Source of the DNA: Mesorhizobium sp. M1C.F.Ca.ET.210.01.1.1
GTDB lineage: Bacteria > Pseudomonadota > Alphaproteobacteria > Rhizobiales > Rhizobiaceae
Direction of reading: 5' to 3'
Length of the DNA: 64,000 nucleotides
Assembly (NCBI RefSeq): GCF_004791585.1
Contig: NZ_SRUU01000032.1
Location: forward strand, 1 to 64,000
Part shown: one piece after another, positions 26,424 to 34,622 of the stretch
How positions within the stretch are numbered: the first letter of the stretch is position 1
Layout: every line of letters starts with the position of its first letter
Position numbers and translations under genes: made by a program
Notes under the pieces: generated by a model
What the model saw: the letters and a program-made list of their open reading frames with translations, nothing else
The model's database searches: none
Told to the model about the DNA's origin: nothing

Positions 26424-27314
26424 TCACGCCGCCTGCGCCATCCGCTCCGCGCTCATCCGATAGGAGATCGCCTCGGCCAGATGGATGCGGCCGACGGTCT
26501 CGCTGGCGTCGAGGTCGGCCAGCGTGCGTGCGACTTTCAGCACGCGGTGATAGGCTCGCGCCGAGAAGGCGAGCTTCTCGCTGGCGTCCTTGAGCAGCGT
26601 CAGTCCGGCGGCGTCGGGCCTGGCGATCTCCTCTATGATCGCCGGCGGGCAATGCGCGTTGGTGGTGGCGGCAGCACCCAGCCTTTCCAGCCGCTCACGC
26701 TGGATGGCGCGGGCGCGGGCCACGCGCTGCGCCACCGCCGCGCTCGTCTCCGCCTTGTCCGGCCGGATCAGGTCGCTCGTCGACACCGCCGGCACTTCGA
26801 TCCTGAGGTCGATGCGGTCGAGCAGCGGGCCTGAGATGCGCGCCTGGTATTCGGTGCGGCAGCGCTCGCCGCGCAGGCAGCGATAGCCGGGCTCGCCCGC
26901 CATGCCGCACCGGCACGGGTTCATCGCCGCCACCAGCTGGATGCGCGCCGGATAGGTGACGCGATGATTGGCGCGCGCGATCACGCAGTCGCCGGTCTCC
27001 AGCGGCTGGCGCAGCGCATCCAGCGTCTGCGGCGTGAATTCCGGCAATTCGTCGAGGAACAGCACGCCGTGATGGGCAAGCGACACCTCGCCCGGCCGCA
27101 CCCGCAAGCCGCCGCCCACCATCGCCGCCATCGAGGCGGAATGATGCGGCGCGCGGAACGGCCGCCGGTCGGTGAGCTTGCCTTCGCCGAGCTCGCCGGT
27201 AACGGAAGCGATCATGGAAACTTCCAGCAGCTCCTTCGGCGCCAGCGGCGGCAGGATCGAGGGCAGCCGCTGCGCCAGCATCGACTTGCCCGAGCCGGGC
27301 GGGCCGACCATCAA
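26424..27314 (-). pseudogene. comM: comM/yifB, 3' part (AAA+ Mg-chelatase-like), separated by insertion
   Basis: This fragment encodes the ATPase and C-terminal parts of ComM (YifB). It begins at LMVGPPGSGKSMLAQRL (Walker A) and runs through VLFLDELPEF (Walker B) and the four-Cys segment NPCRCGMAGEPGYRCLRGERC to LAEAISYRMS. The 5' part lies at 42128-42770 on the same strand. Joining the two and counting the shared TCAA once gives 1530 nt, an open frame of 510 codons, the usual ComM length. ComM is a branch-migration helicase used in natural transformation. An ORF open to 27389 continues into insert sequence and could make a truncated product. Confidence 0.93.
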
Positions 27315-27387
27315 CATGGCTGACCCGCCGGATTTCGGATCGTGGCGCCCGATTCGATGGCAGCTTTGCGCCTGATGTCGGTCGTAC
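27315..27387 (+). repeat. Left end of unit 1
   Basis: The first 58 bp (CATGGCTGACCCGCCGGATT... to ...GCTTTGCGCC) are identical to 39112-39169. The match continues with a few differences to about 27387. This defines the left terminus of both units. Confidence 0.8.
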
Positions 27388-27428
27388 AAGCAAACTCACT
27401 CGCTCCCCTAAGCAGACGGCGGCGCTGA

Positions 27429-27479
27429 TCATAGTCCGAGATGCTTGTAGACAGTTGTTCGCGAGAGGCCAAGGCGGCT
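27429..27479 (-). pseudogene. Fragment: C-terminal helix-turn-helix, recombinase-like
   Basis: Minus-strand reading gives SRLGLSRTTVYKHLGL followed by a stop. This is the kind of helix-turn-helix tail that ends serine resolvases and invertases. Only this tail is present; upstream the sequence switches directly to RND pump sequence. It is possibly a remnant of the element's own recombinase, but too short for certainty. Confidence 0.4.
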
Positions 27480-27687
27480 GAGTCGCTTCGTTGATGTCGG
27501 AGCGGATCGGGATAACCGGCGTCCGGTCGCGAGGCTTCAGGATCGGCTCTTCCAGGCGGATCTCGGAATGGCCAATCTGGTCGAGCGGAATCTGGCGGCC
27601 GTCCCTGCTGATCAACGAGAAATCCGCCAGGCGCGATGGATCCAGCCGCTCCCCACCGGCGCTGCGCGCCACGATAGGGACAATGCT
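27478..27687 (-). pseudogene. Fragment of RND-type efflux pump (AcrB/MexB family)
   Basis: About 70 codons on the minus strand read SIVPIVARSAGGERLDPSRL...DGRQIPLDQIGH...EEPILKPRDRTPVIPIRSDI, an internal segment of hydrophobe/amphiphile-type RND transporters (periplasmic docking/pore region). Both ends are cut: an unrelated recombinase-like tail follows and an aldehyde dehydrogenase fragment precedes on the opposite strand. A full member would be about 1,040 residues. It is non-functional. Confidence 0.7.
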
Positions 27688-27691
27688 CCAA

Positions 27692-27886
27692 GACGCTCCC
27701 TTTGGTGTCGTCGGCAATTCCGGAATGGGAACCTATCACGGCGAGGAGGGGTTCCGGGCACTGTCACACGCCAAGACCGTGCTCACGCGTCATCGGTTCT
27801 TTCCAACCGAACTGTTCCATCCGCGGCTCGGAAGCTTCGTGCAGAAGGCCGCCCCTGCGGTTCTTCCTCGGCTCCGGAAACGATGA
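27692..27886 (+). pseudogene. Fragment of coniferyl-aldehyde-dehydrogenase-like gene (C-terminus)
   Basis: About 45 codons (APFGVVGNSGMGTYHGEEGFRALSHAKTVLTRHRF...) match the C-terminal signature of class-3/coniferyl aldehyde dehydrogenases (PFGGxGxSGxGxYHGxxGFxxFSH). Everything upstream is missing. From 27887 to 28092 only scars follow, including a strong ribosome site (GGAGGAATCAT) and a 7-codon ORF (27963-27986) that stops at once. Confidence 0.7.
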
Positions 27887-28092
27887 ACTCAGGTAGCCGA
27901 AGTCGGCTGCGTGACGAGAGCTATGAACCAAAAAATTCGGCCAAACCTAACGGAGGAATCATATGACAGGCGGAGAGCGGCTCTAGTCTAGGCGAAAAGA
28001 AAGAAACGGGCCGGATAGCGGCCAGTGCGAGAAATGGCGTCGCGCGGGCAGCGTAATATTTTTGAGACTTCGTACCACCGGAACCCGGAACA

Positions 28093-29136
28093 CTATGACT
28101 GGCTGCGACGTTGCGGTGATTCCTCTCGCACCTGCTGCGGCGTTTTGCCTACCCACTCCCTGAACGCACGGGTGAAGGCGCTGTGCTCGGAGTATCCGAG
28201 GAGCAAAGCAACATCGACGATCTGCAGCCGGGGATCCCGCAGATATGACGTGGCAAGCTGATAGCGCACGAAATTGAGCTCGTCGCGAAAGCCGGTGCCG
28301 GCGGTCCTCAGGCGACGCTGCAGGGTTCGAGAGGAGCAACAGAGCTTCACGCTAACCTTCTCGATATCCGGCTCTCCCTCGAGCAGCAGGTGGGCGATCG
28401 CTTTGCGAACCTGTTCGATGACTTCCGCCTCCTGCGGAAGCTGTGACAACAGGCGGTCTGCATGCTGTTCGAGAACCAGAATCAGGCCCGGGTCGGGACT
28501 CTTCAGTGGCGACGCTAGGAAGTCGAGGCCGACGCGAATGACAGGTTCAGGTCGCTCGAATTTGACCGGGCACCCGAAAAAGTCCTCGTAGGGTCGGATG
28601 TCAGTTGGCTCGAGGTGCGCAAACTCCACCGCCGACAGATTTGCGACGCCGCGCACTATGCTGCGGCAAAACTGCGTAAAAACCGCGAACCCCGTCTCGG
28701 TGACCAACCGCCCAGGACGGTACCGGCTGATGTCCCAAACAACATCAACCCAACCGGGGCCAGCCCGCCGGGACATCGGAACCACATCGAAGATCAGCCG
28801 CTGGTAGCGTTCCAGCCGCTGAAGCGCAGCGCCGAGATTATCGCAGGCGAGCAGCACCGGCCCAAGGATGCCAAGATGCCGGGCCGTGATCGTTTGGCCG
28901 ACATGCAGGCCCAGTAGCGGGTCGCCCAGGTGCTGCTCGGCGCACGCCAACATCCGCTCCCAGCGATCCACGTCCACTCCACCCAGGCCGGTCGGATCAT
29001 GCTCGGGCCAGGGCTCCCCAAGCACCGACTCGGGGGTATGTCCGTGAGCCTCCAGATACTCGTAGAGAAGTTGGGCGTACGTCTCGGGCACCACCCGTCG
29101 GTGCAACGGTTTTCCCATTCCGATTGGTATTGTCAT
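28093..29136 (-). CDS. AraC family transcriptional regulator (OruR/ArgR-like N-terminus)
   Basis: A 347-residue regulator. The N-terminal arabinose-binding-like domain (residues about 20-200, with LGDPLLGLHVGQ and the GILGPVLLACDNLGAAL pattern) is of the type seen in OruR and fatty-acid-responsive AraC proteins. The C-terminal HTH_18 part has VSVKLCCSSRTLQRRLRTAGTGF...LATSYLRDPRLQIVDVALLLGYSEHSAFTRAFREWVGKTPQQVRE, complete with both helix-turn-helices. I prefer the ATG at 29136 over the TTG at 29154, which lies inside a probable binding site. It is divergent from the hydrolase-SDR pair and likely activates it. Confidence 0.9.
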   Translation of the reverse strand: MTIPIGMGKPLHRRVVPETYAQLLYEYLEAHGHTPESVLGEPWPEHDPTGLGGVDVDRWERMLACAEQHLGDPLLGLHVGQTITARHLGILGPVLLACDNLGAALQRLERYQRLIFDVVPMSRRAGPGWVDVVWDISRYRPGRLVTETGFAVFTQFCRSIVRGVANLSAVEFAHLEPTDIRPYEDFFGCPVKFERPEPVIRVGLDFLASPLKSPDPGLILVLEQHADRLLSQLPQEAEVIEQVRKAIAHLLLEGEPDIEKVSVKLCCSSRTLQRRLRTAGTGFRDELNFVRYQLATSYLRDPRLQIVDVALLLGYSEHSAFTRAFREWVGKTPQQVREESPQRRSQS

Positions 29137-29145
29137 CGTGGCGCA

Positions 29146-29177
29146 AAGTGTCAAGCGAGTTGTCGGGAAGTGTCAAG
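29146..29177 (+). promoter_or_regulatory. Direct-repeat pair, candidate AraC binding site
   Basis: AAGTGTCAAG occurs at 29146-29155 and again at 29168-29177. The 22-bp spacing (two helical turns) is what AraC-family proteins usually bind. It lies between the divergent araC-like gene (start 29136) and the hydrolase gene (start 29221). Confidence 0.5.
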
Positions 29178-29220
29178 ACTACACCGCCTGCCTCATCGAG
29201 AATTGTGGTCCGACGACTCG

Positions 29221-30180
29221 ATGGGGACCGCGATGCCTCAGCAATCCAGACAAATCCTGGAGCCGACCGATGTTCAGTTCACCTCGGGCGGCCTGAGCTG
29301 CAGCGCCTGGCTGTATCGCCCTTTGGGCGACGGGCCATTTCCCGTCATTGTGATGGGCCACGGCCTCGGCGGTACGAAACGGATGCGGCTGCCGGCGTTC
29401 GCCGAGCAGTTCGCGGCCGCCGGTTACGCCTGCCTTGTCTTCGACTATCGGCATTTCGGCGACAGCGAGGGCGAGCCTCGCCAGCTACTCGACATCGGGC
29501 GTGAGCTCGAAGACTGGAAGGCCGCGGTCGCCTATGCACGCAGTCTCGATAACGTGGACCCCGCGAAAATCATTCTCTGGGGTTCCTCGTTCGGCGGCGG
29601 CCATGTTCTGTCCACCGCAGCCGACGACCCCAGGCTCGCGGCCGTCATTTGCCAATGTCCCTTCACCGACGGTGTCGCGTCGAGCCTCGCCATGAATCCC
29701 GTCACCTTGCTGAAGCTCACAGTCCTGGCGCTGCGCGATCGCATCGGATCGTGGCTGTGCGCCAAGCCGGTAATGGTCGCGACGGCAGGCCGACCGGGCA
29801 CGACGGCCCTAATGAATGCGCCGGACGCCTACGACGGGTATCTCGGAATTATGCCACCCGACGGCGGTGTCCCCAACCATGTCGCGGCGCGCTTTGCGCT
29901 CGACATCATCCGCTACTTTCCGGGTCGCCGGACGCCGCAGATACGCAGCCCGATCCTGTTCTGCGTTTGCGACACCGATTCGGTCGCGCCGGCGAAAACC
30001 ACGCTGCGCCACGCCAGCCGCGCGCCGCGACATGAAATCAAGCGGTATGTCGACGGACACTTCGACATCTACGTGGGGAAGGCTTTCGAACGAGTGGTCC
30101 GTGACCAACTGGACTTTCTGCGCCGCACCGTTCCCCCACGAATTAGTTCCCGACGCCACCAACCAGGTGCCCACGAATGA
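29221..30180 (+). CDS. Alpha/beta hydrolase (dienelactone-hydrolase-like / DUF1100-like)
   Basis: A 319-residue hydrolase. Oxyanion-region VIVMGHGLGGTKRMRLP is followed by nucleophile elbow GSSFGGGH (Ser about residue 122), an acid in VCDTDSVAP and His in VDGHFDIYVG, so the triad is intact. The sequence resembles alpha/beta hydrolases next to SDR and AraC genes in other proteobacteria. The substrate is unknown; an ester or lactone intermediate is likely. The ATG at 29221 or 29233 is possible. Its stop overlaps the SDR start (ATGA), so they are co-translated. Confidence 0.88.
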   Translation: MGTAMPQQSRQILEPTDVQFTSGGLSCSAWLYRPLGDGPFPVIVMGHGLGGTKRMRLPAFAEQFAAAGYACLVFDYRHFGDSEGEPRQLLDIGRELEDWKAAVAYARSLDNVDPAKIILWGSSFGGGHVLSTAADDPRLAAVICQCPFTDGVASSLAMNPVTLLKLTVLALRDRIGSWLCAKPVMVATAGRPGTTALMNAPDAYDGYLGIMPPDGGVPNHVAARFALDIIRYFPGRRTPQIRSPILFCVCDTDSVAPAKTTLRHASRAPRHEIKRYVDGHFDIYVGKAFERVVRDQLDFLRRTVPPRISSRRHQPGAHE

Positions 30181-31085
30181 CGTACGACCTCAACCGAAAA
30201 GTGGTTTTAATAACTGGCGCCGCCGGCGGCATCGGCGCGGCCACCGCACGGCAGCTCTACGCGAGGGGCGCGTCCCTGGTGCTTACCGACATGCAGCAGT
30301 CGGCAGTCGACTGCCTCGCCCAAGAGTTCGACGGCGCGCGCGTGTTGCCGCTGGCGCTGGATGTCACCGATGCCTGCGCGACGAAGGCAGTCGTGCGCAA
30401 GACCATCGAGAAATTCGGGCGTCTCGATGTCGCCTTTGCCAATGCAGGGATCTCCTGGCGCGGCACGCCCGGCACCATCATGGGCTGCGATGAGCGGGAG
30501 TTCGAGCACATCGTCGAGGTGGACCTATTCGGCGTGTGGCGCACCATCCGAGCCGCGCTGCCGGAGGTTGTTCGCAACGAAGGCCAGATCTTGGTAACCT
30601 CTTCCATCTACGCCTTCCTCAACGGCGTTGCCAATGCACCCTATGCCGCCTCGAAAGCCGCGGTGGAGATGCTGACGCGATCGCTGCGGGTCGAACTCGG
30701 CGGCACCACGGCTACGGCCAGCGTTATCTATCCGGGCTGGACCGCGACGGCGATCGCCAAGGCCGCTTTCGGCGGAAACGCGCTCGCCACACGGATGAAC
30801 GAGGTTGTGCTCCCCAGCCCTCTGCGTCGCCCCATCCAGCCTGAACAGATGGCGCGGGCGATCGTGAAGGGAATCGAGTCGCGCAATCCCCGCATCATAG
30901 CGCCGGGCCGCTGGGCGCCCATCAATTTGCTGCGTGGCGTGTTCAACGCCGTGATGGATTGGCACTTGCGGCGGCACGCGCGCTTCCAGGGACTATTGCG
31001 CGAGCTGGAAGCGCAACAGCCTGCTCGCTCACGGATGCCTGCCATACAGGAGCCACGGCCAACGGATGAATGGATTTCCGCGTGA
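30177..31085 (+). CDS. SDR family NAD(P)-dependent oxidoreductase
   Basis: A 302-residue short-chain dehydrogenase. Cofactor motif TGAAGGIGAAT (about residues 14-24), NAGIS, catalytic Ser in VTSSIYAF and YxxxK in YAASKAA. The C-terminal extension of about 50 residues (NLLRGVFNAVMDWHLRRHARFQG) is amphipathic, as in membrane-associated SDRs of lipid or steroid metabolism. The preceding Asp in VLTDM favours NAD(H). It overlaps the hydrolase by 4 bp and is in turn overlapped by a truncated second SDR. Confidence 0.9.
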   Translation: MTYDLNRKVVLITGAAGGIGAATARQLYARGASLVLTDMQQSAVDCLAQEFDGARVLPLALDVTDACATKAVVRKTIEKFGRLDVAFANAGISWRGTPGTIMGCDEREFEHIVEVDLFGVWRTIRAALPEVVRNEGQILVTSSIYAFLNGVANAPYAASKAAVEMLTRSLRVELGGTTATASVIYPGWTATAIAKAAFGGNALATRMNEVVLPSPLRRPIQPEQMARAIVKGIESRNPRIIAPGRWAPINLLRGVFNAVMDWHLRRHARFQGLLRELEAQQPARSRMPAIQEPRPTDEWISA

Positions 31086-31228
31086 CTTTTGACCTCAACG
31101 ACCGCACGATCCTCATCACCGGCTCAACTGGCGGACTGGGTCGCGCGTTAGGCTCTGCGCTGCGCACCAAGGCGATCATCGCCGCCGGCGTCGAACGTCA
31201 GAGTCTTTCGTGCAACGTCACGATTTGA
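31082..31228 (+). pseudogene. Truncated second SDR (N-terminal 30 residues only)
   Basis: Starts with GTG overlapping the previous stop (GTGA) and reads MTFDLNDRTILITGSTGGLGRALGSALRTK, an SDR N-terminus with its TGxxxGxG motif. It then runs into unrelated residues (AIIAAGVERQSLSCNVTI) and stops. About 220 codons are missing, so a third operon gene was lost by deletion. Confidence 0.75.
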
Positions 31229-31270
31229 AGCCGCTCGCAACAGGGCCTAGCGACTGCAATCGATAGACCC

Positions 31271-31639
31271 TTAAACCATTGGCCAACGCAACATCTCTGT
31301 ACCGTCAAAAAAGACCTCATTTCCCACTCCCGGGCTTTCGCGGACCATGACGAACTGAATTTTCAGACGCGCGGTGGTCGGCACCCCATTTTCGGTGCTC
31401 TCGAAGGCCAGAATAAGTTCCGGTCTGACGGTAACTTCGACCAGATCTGGCTTTCGTTTTGCAGACTGATCGAAAGCATCCATGATCAGCGTGAACGCTT
31501 CTTCCGCAAGATGCTCAAGGACGAACCACTGCTTTCGCCAGAAAAGATTGGCACGGACGGCGCCGACACATTCCCATTCGCGATCAAAGCATCGGTCGAT
31601 TCCGGGCTGCTGAGAGGAAGGTTGGGACCGCTCCTCCAC
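31271..31639 (-). CDS. Hypothetical protein downstream of the hydroxylase gene
   Basis: A 122-residue protein with a polar N-terminus and a beta-rich C-terminal half (VEVTVRPELILAFESTENGVPTTARLKIQFVMV). I recognise no family. It begins with GTG 19 bp after the stop of the hydroxylase gene on the same strand, so it is probably co-transcribed with it. The start is uncertain: no clear ribosome-binding site precedes the GTG. It could be an accessory protein of the catabolic cluster. Confidence 0.5.
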   Translation of the reverse strand: MEERSQPSSQQPGIDRCFDREWECVGAVRANLFWRKQWFVLEHLAEEAFTLIMDAFDQSAKRKPDLVEVTVRPELILAFESTENGVPTTARLKIQFVMVRESPGVGNEVFFDGTEMLRWPMV

Positions 31640-31658
31640 GAGGGAACGGTCCCATCAT

Positions 31659-33242
31659 CTACGCCGCCTGAACGGTGCCTCGGCCGACGAGGCTGATGTC
31701 GTCCGGATTGATGAGGTCCGAACTCGTCCAGCCGGAAAGATCATATTCGCTCATGCAGTCCTTCACGATCGATTGCATCGAAGCCAGATCTCCGGTCGCG
31801 GCAGCGGCGTTCAGGGTTTCAATCCTCAGGTTCTCATAGTTGCCGGCATAGTTTCGTTCATACAGTTCGTGTCGTCCGCCGAATTCGGTTCCGATGGCGT
31901 CCCAAAGCAGTTTCAGCAGCTTGACGCGGTCGAGCGCTGCGTAACCGTTCGAGCCGCGCACGAAGCGGTCGAGATAGGGCCGGATCGCCTCGCTCTCGAA
32001 ATCGGCTGAACTCGACGGCAGGTAGATCAGGCCGCTGGCGACGTGCCGTTCAATGAGCTCCTTGATCCTGGGGTAAGCCACCGGTGCCAGCACGCGGTAA
32101 GCAAGCCCGGCATTGAGGTTGGGGAGGTTGTAGCCGTCGGTACCGTCCCATGGAACCGGCGATTTGACCATGGCGTCGCCGAGCGCATGGAAGGTGTTGC
32201 GCCATGCGATGACTTCGCCGACGCCTGCCTGGACGCCGCGGAAGTCCTTTGATCCCGTCGCCTCGACAGCCATCGAAAACAATCCGGCGATGAAGTCCAG
32301 TTTCACCGACAGGCGCGTCAGGCCATGCAGGGTGAAGCGCGGGACGAAGCCGGATGCCGGGAAGAACTGGTTGATCTTGTCGACGTCGCCATAGATGAAG
32401 ATGTTTTCCCACGGAACCAGAACCTTGTCGAAGACCAGGATCGAGTCGTTCTCGTCCAGACGGCTGGAGAGCGGATAGTCGAAGGGCGACCCGGTTGCCG
32501 CCGCGTTGAACTCGTAGGACGAGCGGGCGATCAGCTTGATGCCGGGCGAGTCCATGGGCGCGGTGAAGATCAGCGCGAAGGACTTGTCCTTGATCGGGAT
32601 GCCGTAATGGGCGATGAAGTTGTAGTGGGTCAGCGCCGAGCCGGTCGCCACGACTTTCGCGCCCGACACCACCACCCCCTTGTCCGTTTCCTTGTCCACA
32701 TGCATGAACACGTCGCGGACTTCCTCGATCGGACGGTCCCGGTCGATCGGAGGGTTGACGATGGCGTGGTTCCAGTAGTCGAGACGTTCCTGGGTGCGGG
32801 CATACCAGTTGCGGGCGTTCCCGGCATAATCTCCGTAGAAGGCCGAATTGGCGCCGAGCGTGCCAAGGAAAGAGGCCTTGTAGTCGGGCGAACGTCCCAT
32901 CCAACCGTAGGAAACCTTCTGCAAATCGGCGATCGCATCGCGCGACCTGACCAGATCCTCGGTGGTCTTGGAGCCGAGGAAAAAGGGGTGCGTCAGCTTC
33001 CCCGAGCCGGTGTCCGTCAACACGCCGATCTCGTTCTTCTTTTCGTGGAAGCGGTCGTACCAGCGCGCAACCATGCGGGCCGAGTTACGGAATGCCGGAT
33101 GTTGGGTGACATTCTTGACGCGCTCGCCATAAATATAGATTTCGCGGCCGTCCTGGATGCTCTCCAGGAATTCGGAACCGGTGTAGGCATCGGTTCCTGG
33201 CGCTTGGGTATCAAGCACCGGCTTGGTAGCCAGATTATGCAT
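31659..33242 (-). CDS. FADH2-dependent phenol hydroxylase, HpaB/TftD family
   Basis: A 527-residue monooxygenase of the 4-hydroxyphenylacetate 3-hydroxylase / chlorophenol monooxygenase group, which uses FADH2 supplied by a separate reductase to ortho- or para-hydroxylate phenols. Family landmarks include RDAIADLQKVSYGWMGRSPDY, the HVDKETDKGVVVSGAKVVATGSALTHYNFIAHYG block and LVPWENIFIYGD. Length is typical. GGAGGAGTACAGGAT precedes the ATG at 33242. The reductase and a FAD synthetase start divergently across a 223-bp control region. The natural substrate is unknown; a phenol feeding hydroxyquinol or catechol cleavage is inferred from context. Confidence 0.9.
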   Translation of the reverse strand: MHNLATKPVLDTQAPGTDAYTGSEFLESIQDGREIYIYGERVKNVTQHPAFRNSARMVARWYDRFHEKKNEIGVLTDTGSGKLTHPFFLGSKTTEDLVRSRDAIADLQKVSYGWMGRSPDYKASFLGTLGANSAFYGDYAGNARNWYARTQERLDYWNHAIVNPPIDRDRPIEEVRDVFMHVDKETDKGVVVSGAKVVATGSALTHYNFIAHYGIPIKDKSFALIFTAPMDSPGIKLIARSSYEFNAAATGSPFDYPLSSRLDENDSILVFDKVLVPWENIFIYGDVDKINQFFPASGFVPRFTLHGLTRLSVKLDFIAGLFSMAVEATGSKDFRGVQAGVGEVIAWRNTFHALGDAMVKSPVPWDGTDGYNLPNLNAGLAYRVLAPVAYPRIKELIERHVASGLIYLPSSSADFESEAIRPYLDRFVRGSNGYAALDRVKLLKLLWDAIGTEFGGRHELYERNYAGNYENLRIETLNAAAATGDLASMQSIVKDCMSEYDLSGWTSSDLINPDDISLVGRGTVQAA

Positions 33243-33353
33243 ATCCTGTACTCCTCCATTGGGCCGGACCAGGCATTCGCTAGCCGGCGTCGGAAAGGGT
33301 TCCTCTTCCCTTTCGAGGCCGGAGGCTACGCGCCGATGAAGTGCTAATGATAG

Positions 33354-33379
33354 GTATCATGCGATACCGGATCGGGTAT
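33354..33379. promoter_or_regulatory. Alternating GTAT/ATAC half-sites, candidate LysR operator
   Basis: GTAT (33354-33357), ATAC (33364-33367) and GTAT (33376-33379) form two nested dyads, GGTATC-N4-GATACC and GATACC-N6-GGTATC. CatR/ClcR-type LysR proteins bind ATAC/GTAT dyads near divergent promoters of ring-cleavage operons. This array is in the 223-bp gap between the divergent hydroxylase and FAD-synthetase genes, and a LysR gene closes the cluster at 38007. Confidence 0.55.
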
Positions 33380-33465
33380 CGCGGGCGTCGCCACCTAGCG
33401 TTAGATTTCTCACGTCGAGGGTGCCGAGAGGATGGCGCCCCCGGTCGCGAACATGGGAGGAGACC

Positions 33466-34071
33466 ATGGTTCACCCCAGACAAATCGAGACGTCCGTCCA
33501 TCGTGAGAACGTGCTCAGGCTTCCCGCCAGCGTCCTGACGATCGGGTCGTTCGACGGCGTGCATCGCGGGCATCAGGAACTGATCGGAACGGCGGTCATC
33601 GCGGCCCGCACGCTCGGTGTCGCGTCGGTGGTCTACACGTTCGACCCGCCTCCCAAGGCGCTGCTGTGCGGCGTCCGGCCGCTGACGTCGATCGAGGACA
33701 AGTTGGCGAGGATCAGCCTGCTGGGACCGGACCACATCATCGTCGCTCGCTTCGACGCGGCGTATCGGGCCCGCACGGCAGGTGACTTCGTCAGCGAGAT
33801 CGGCGCACTGAAGCCGCGGGTCATCTGGGTCGGAGCAGACTTCCGGTTCGGTTCCTGTAAGAGCGGCGATCCGCTGCTCCTCGCTCGCTACTTCGACACC
33901 CGCATCCTTCCGGCCGTGCGTTGCGAGGCCGGAGAGATCGTGTCGAGCTCGCGTATCCGCGCCCTGATAGCCGAGGGACGCTCCGTCGAGGCCGAGATAC
34001 TCGAAGGCTGGTCCGGCCGGTCATACGCGCGTGCTGTTCTTGCAAGCGGGGGATCACATGTCACCGCTTGA
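33466..34071 (+). CDS. FAD synthetase (FMN adenylyltransferase) domain protein, no riboflavin kinase
   Basis: A 201-residue protein matching only the N-terminal half of bifunctional RibF. LTIGSFDGVHRGHQELI is the nucleotidyltransferase motif, and YTFDPPPKALL, VGADFRFG and the SSSRIRALIAEG block are the remaining FAD-synthetase signatures. The riboflavin kinase domain (about 130 residues) is absent. It would convert FMN plus ATP to FAD. GGGAGGAGACC precedes the ATG at 33466. It overlaps the flavin reductase gene by 14 bp, so a dedicated FAD supply for the hydroxylase is a strong contextual inference. Confidence 0.85.
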   Translation: MVHPRQIETSVHRENVLRLPASVLTIGSFDGVHRGHQELIGTAVIAARTLGVASVVYTFDPPPKALLCGVRPLTSIEDKLARISLLGPDHIIVARFDAAYRARTAGDFVSEIGALKPRVIWVGADFRFGSCKSGDPLLLARYFDTRILPAVRCEAGEIVSSSRIRALIAEGRSVEAEILEGWSGRSYARAVLASGGSHVTA

Positions 34072-34582
34072 GCAACGGACGTTCCGCGATGCATGCGGGC
34101 TTTTCGCCACGGGGGTCAACGTCATCACCACCCATTGGGATGGACACGACCACGGGATGACCGCCAACGCATTCATGTCGATCTCGCTCGACCCGCCGCT
34201 GATTGCGATCTCGATCGCCGAGAAGGCGCGCATGCTTGGAAAAATACAGGCTTCGGGCCGATTTGCTGTCAGTGTTCTGGCGTCCGGCAAGGACAAGATC
34301 GCCTGGCATTTTGCAGGCAAGCCCAATCCCGAGCTTCACGGCCTCTTCGATTCGCTCGACGGGCTGCCGGTCGTCCGCGGCGCGCTCGCCACCTTTTCGG
34401 CGGAAGTTCGCGACGAGATCCTTGCCGGCGATCACACGATCTTCGTCGGCCACGTCCGGGCGCTCAACTGGGACAGCAATGCCGATCCGCTGCTGTTCTT
34501 CAAAGGCAAGTTCGGCGCGCTCGAAGACACCCGCAAGGCTCCTGCAAGCATGCCGCAGATCGAAACTGAACTCATGTGGTGA
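34058..34582 (+). CDS. Flavin reductase (HpaC/TftC-like), partner of the hydroxylase
   Basis: A 174-residue FMN-binding split-barrel flavin reductase, NAD(P)H:flavin type. Landmarks are RDACGLFATGVNVITTHWDGHDHGMTANAFMSISLDPPLIAISI near the N-terminus, FAVSVLASGKDKIAWHFAG and GDHTIFVGHVRAL. It would supply FADH2 to the HpaB-type enzyme. GGGGGATCAC precedes the ATG at 34058, within the end of the FAD-synthetase gene, implying coupled translation. Confidence 0.92.
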   Translation: MSPLEQRTFRDACGLFATGVNVITTHWDGHDHGMTANAFMSISLDPPLIAISIAEKARMLGKIQASGRFAVSVLASGKDKIAWHFAGKPNPELHGLFDSLDGLPVVRGALATFSAEVRDEILAGDHTIFVGHVRALNWDSNADPLLFFKGKFGALEDTRKAPASMPQIETELMW

Positions 34583-34622
34583 CCCCAAAAAGAAGCCCAC
34601 GCTGCCATTCAAGGAGGAAAAT

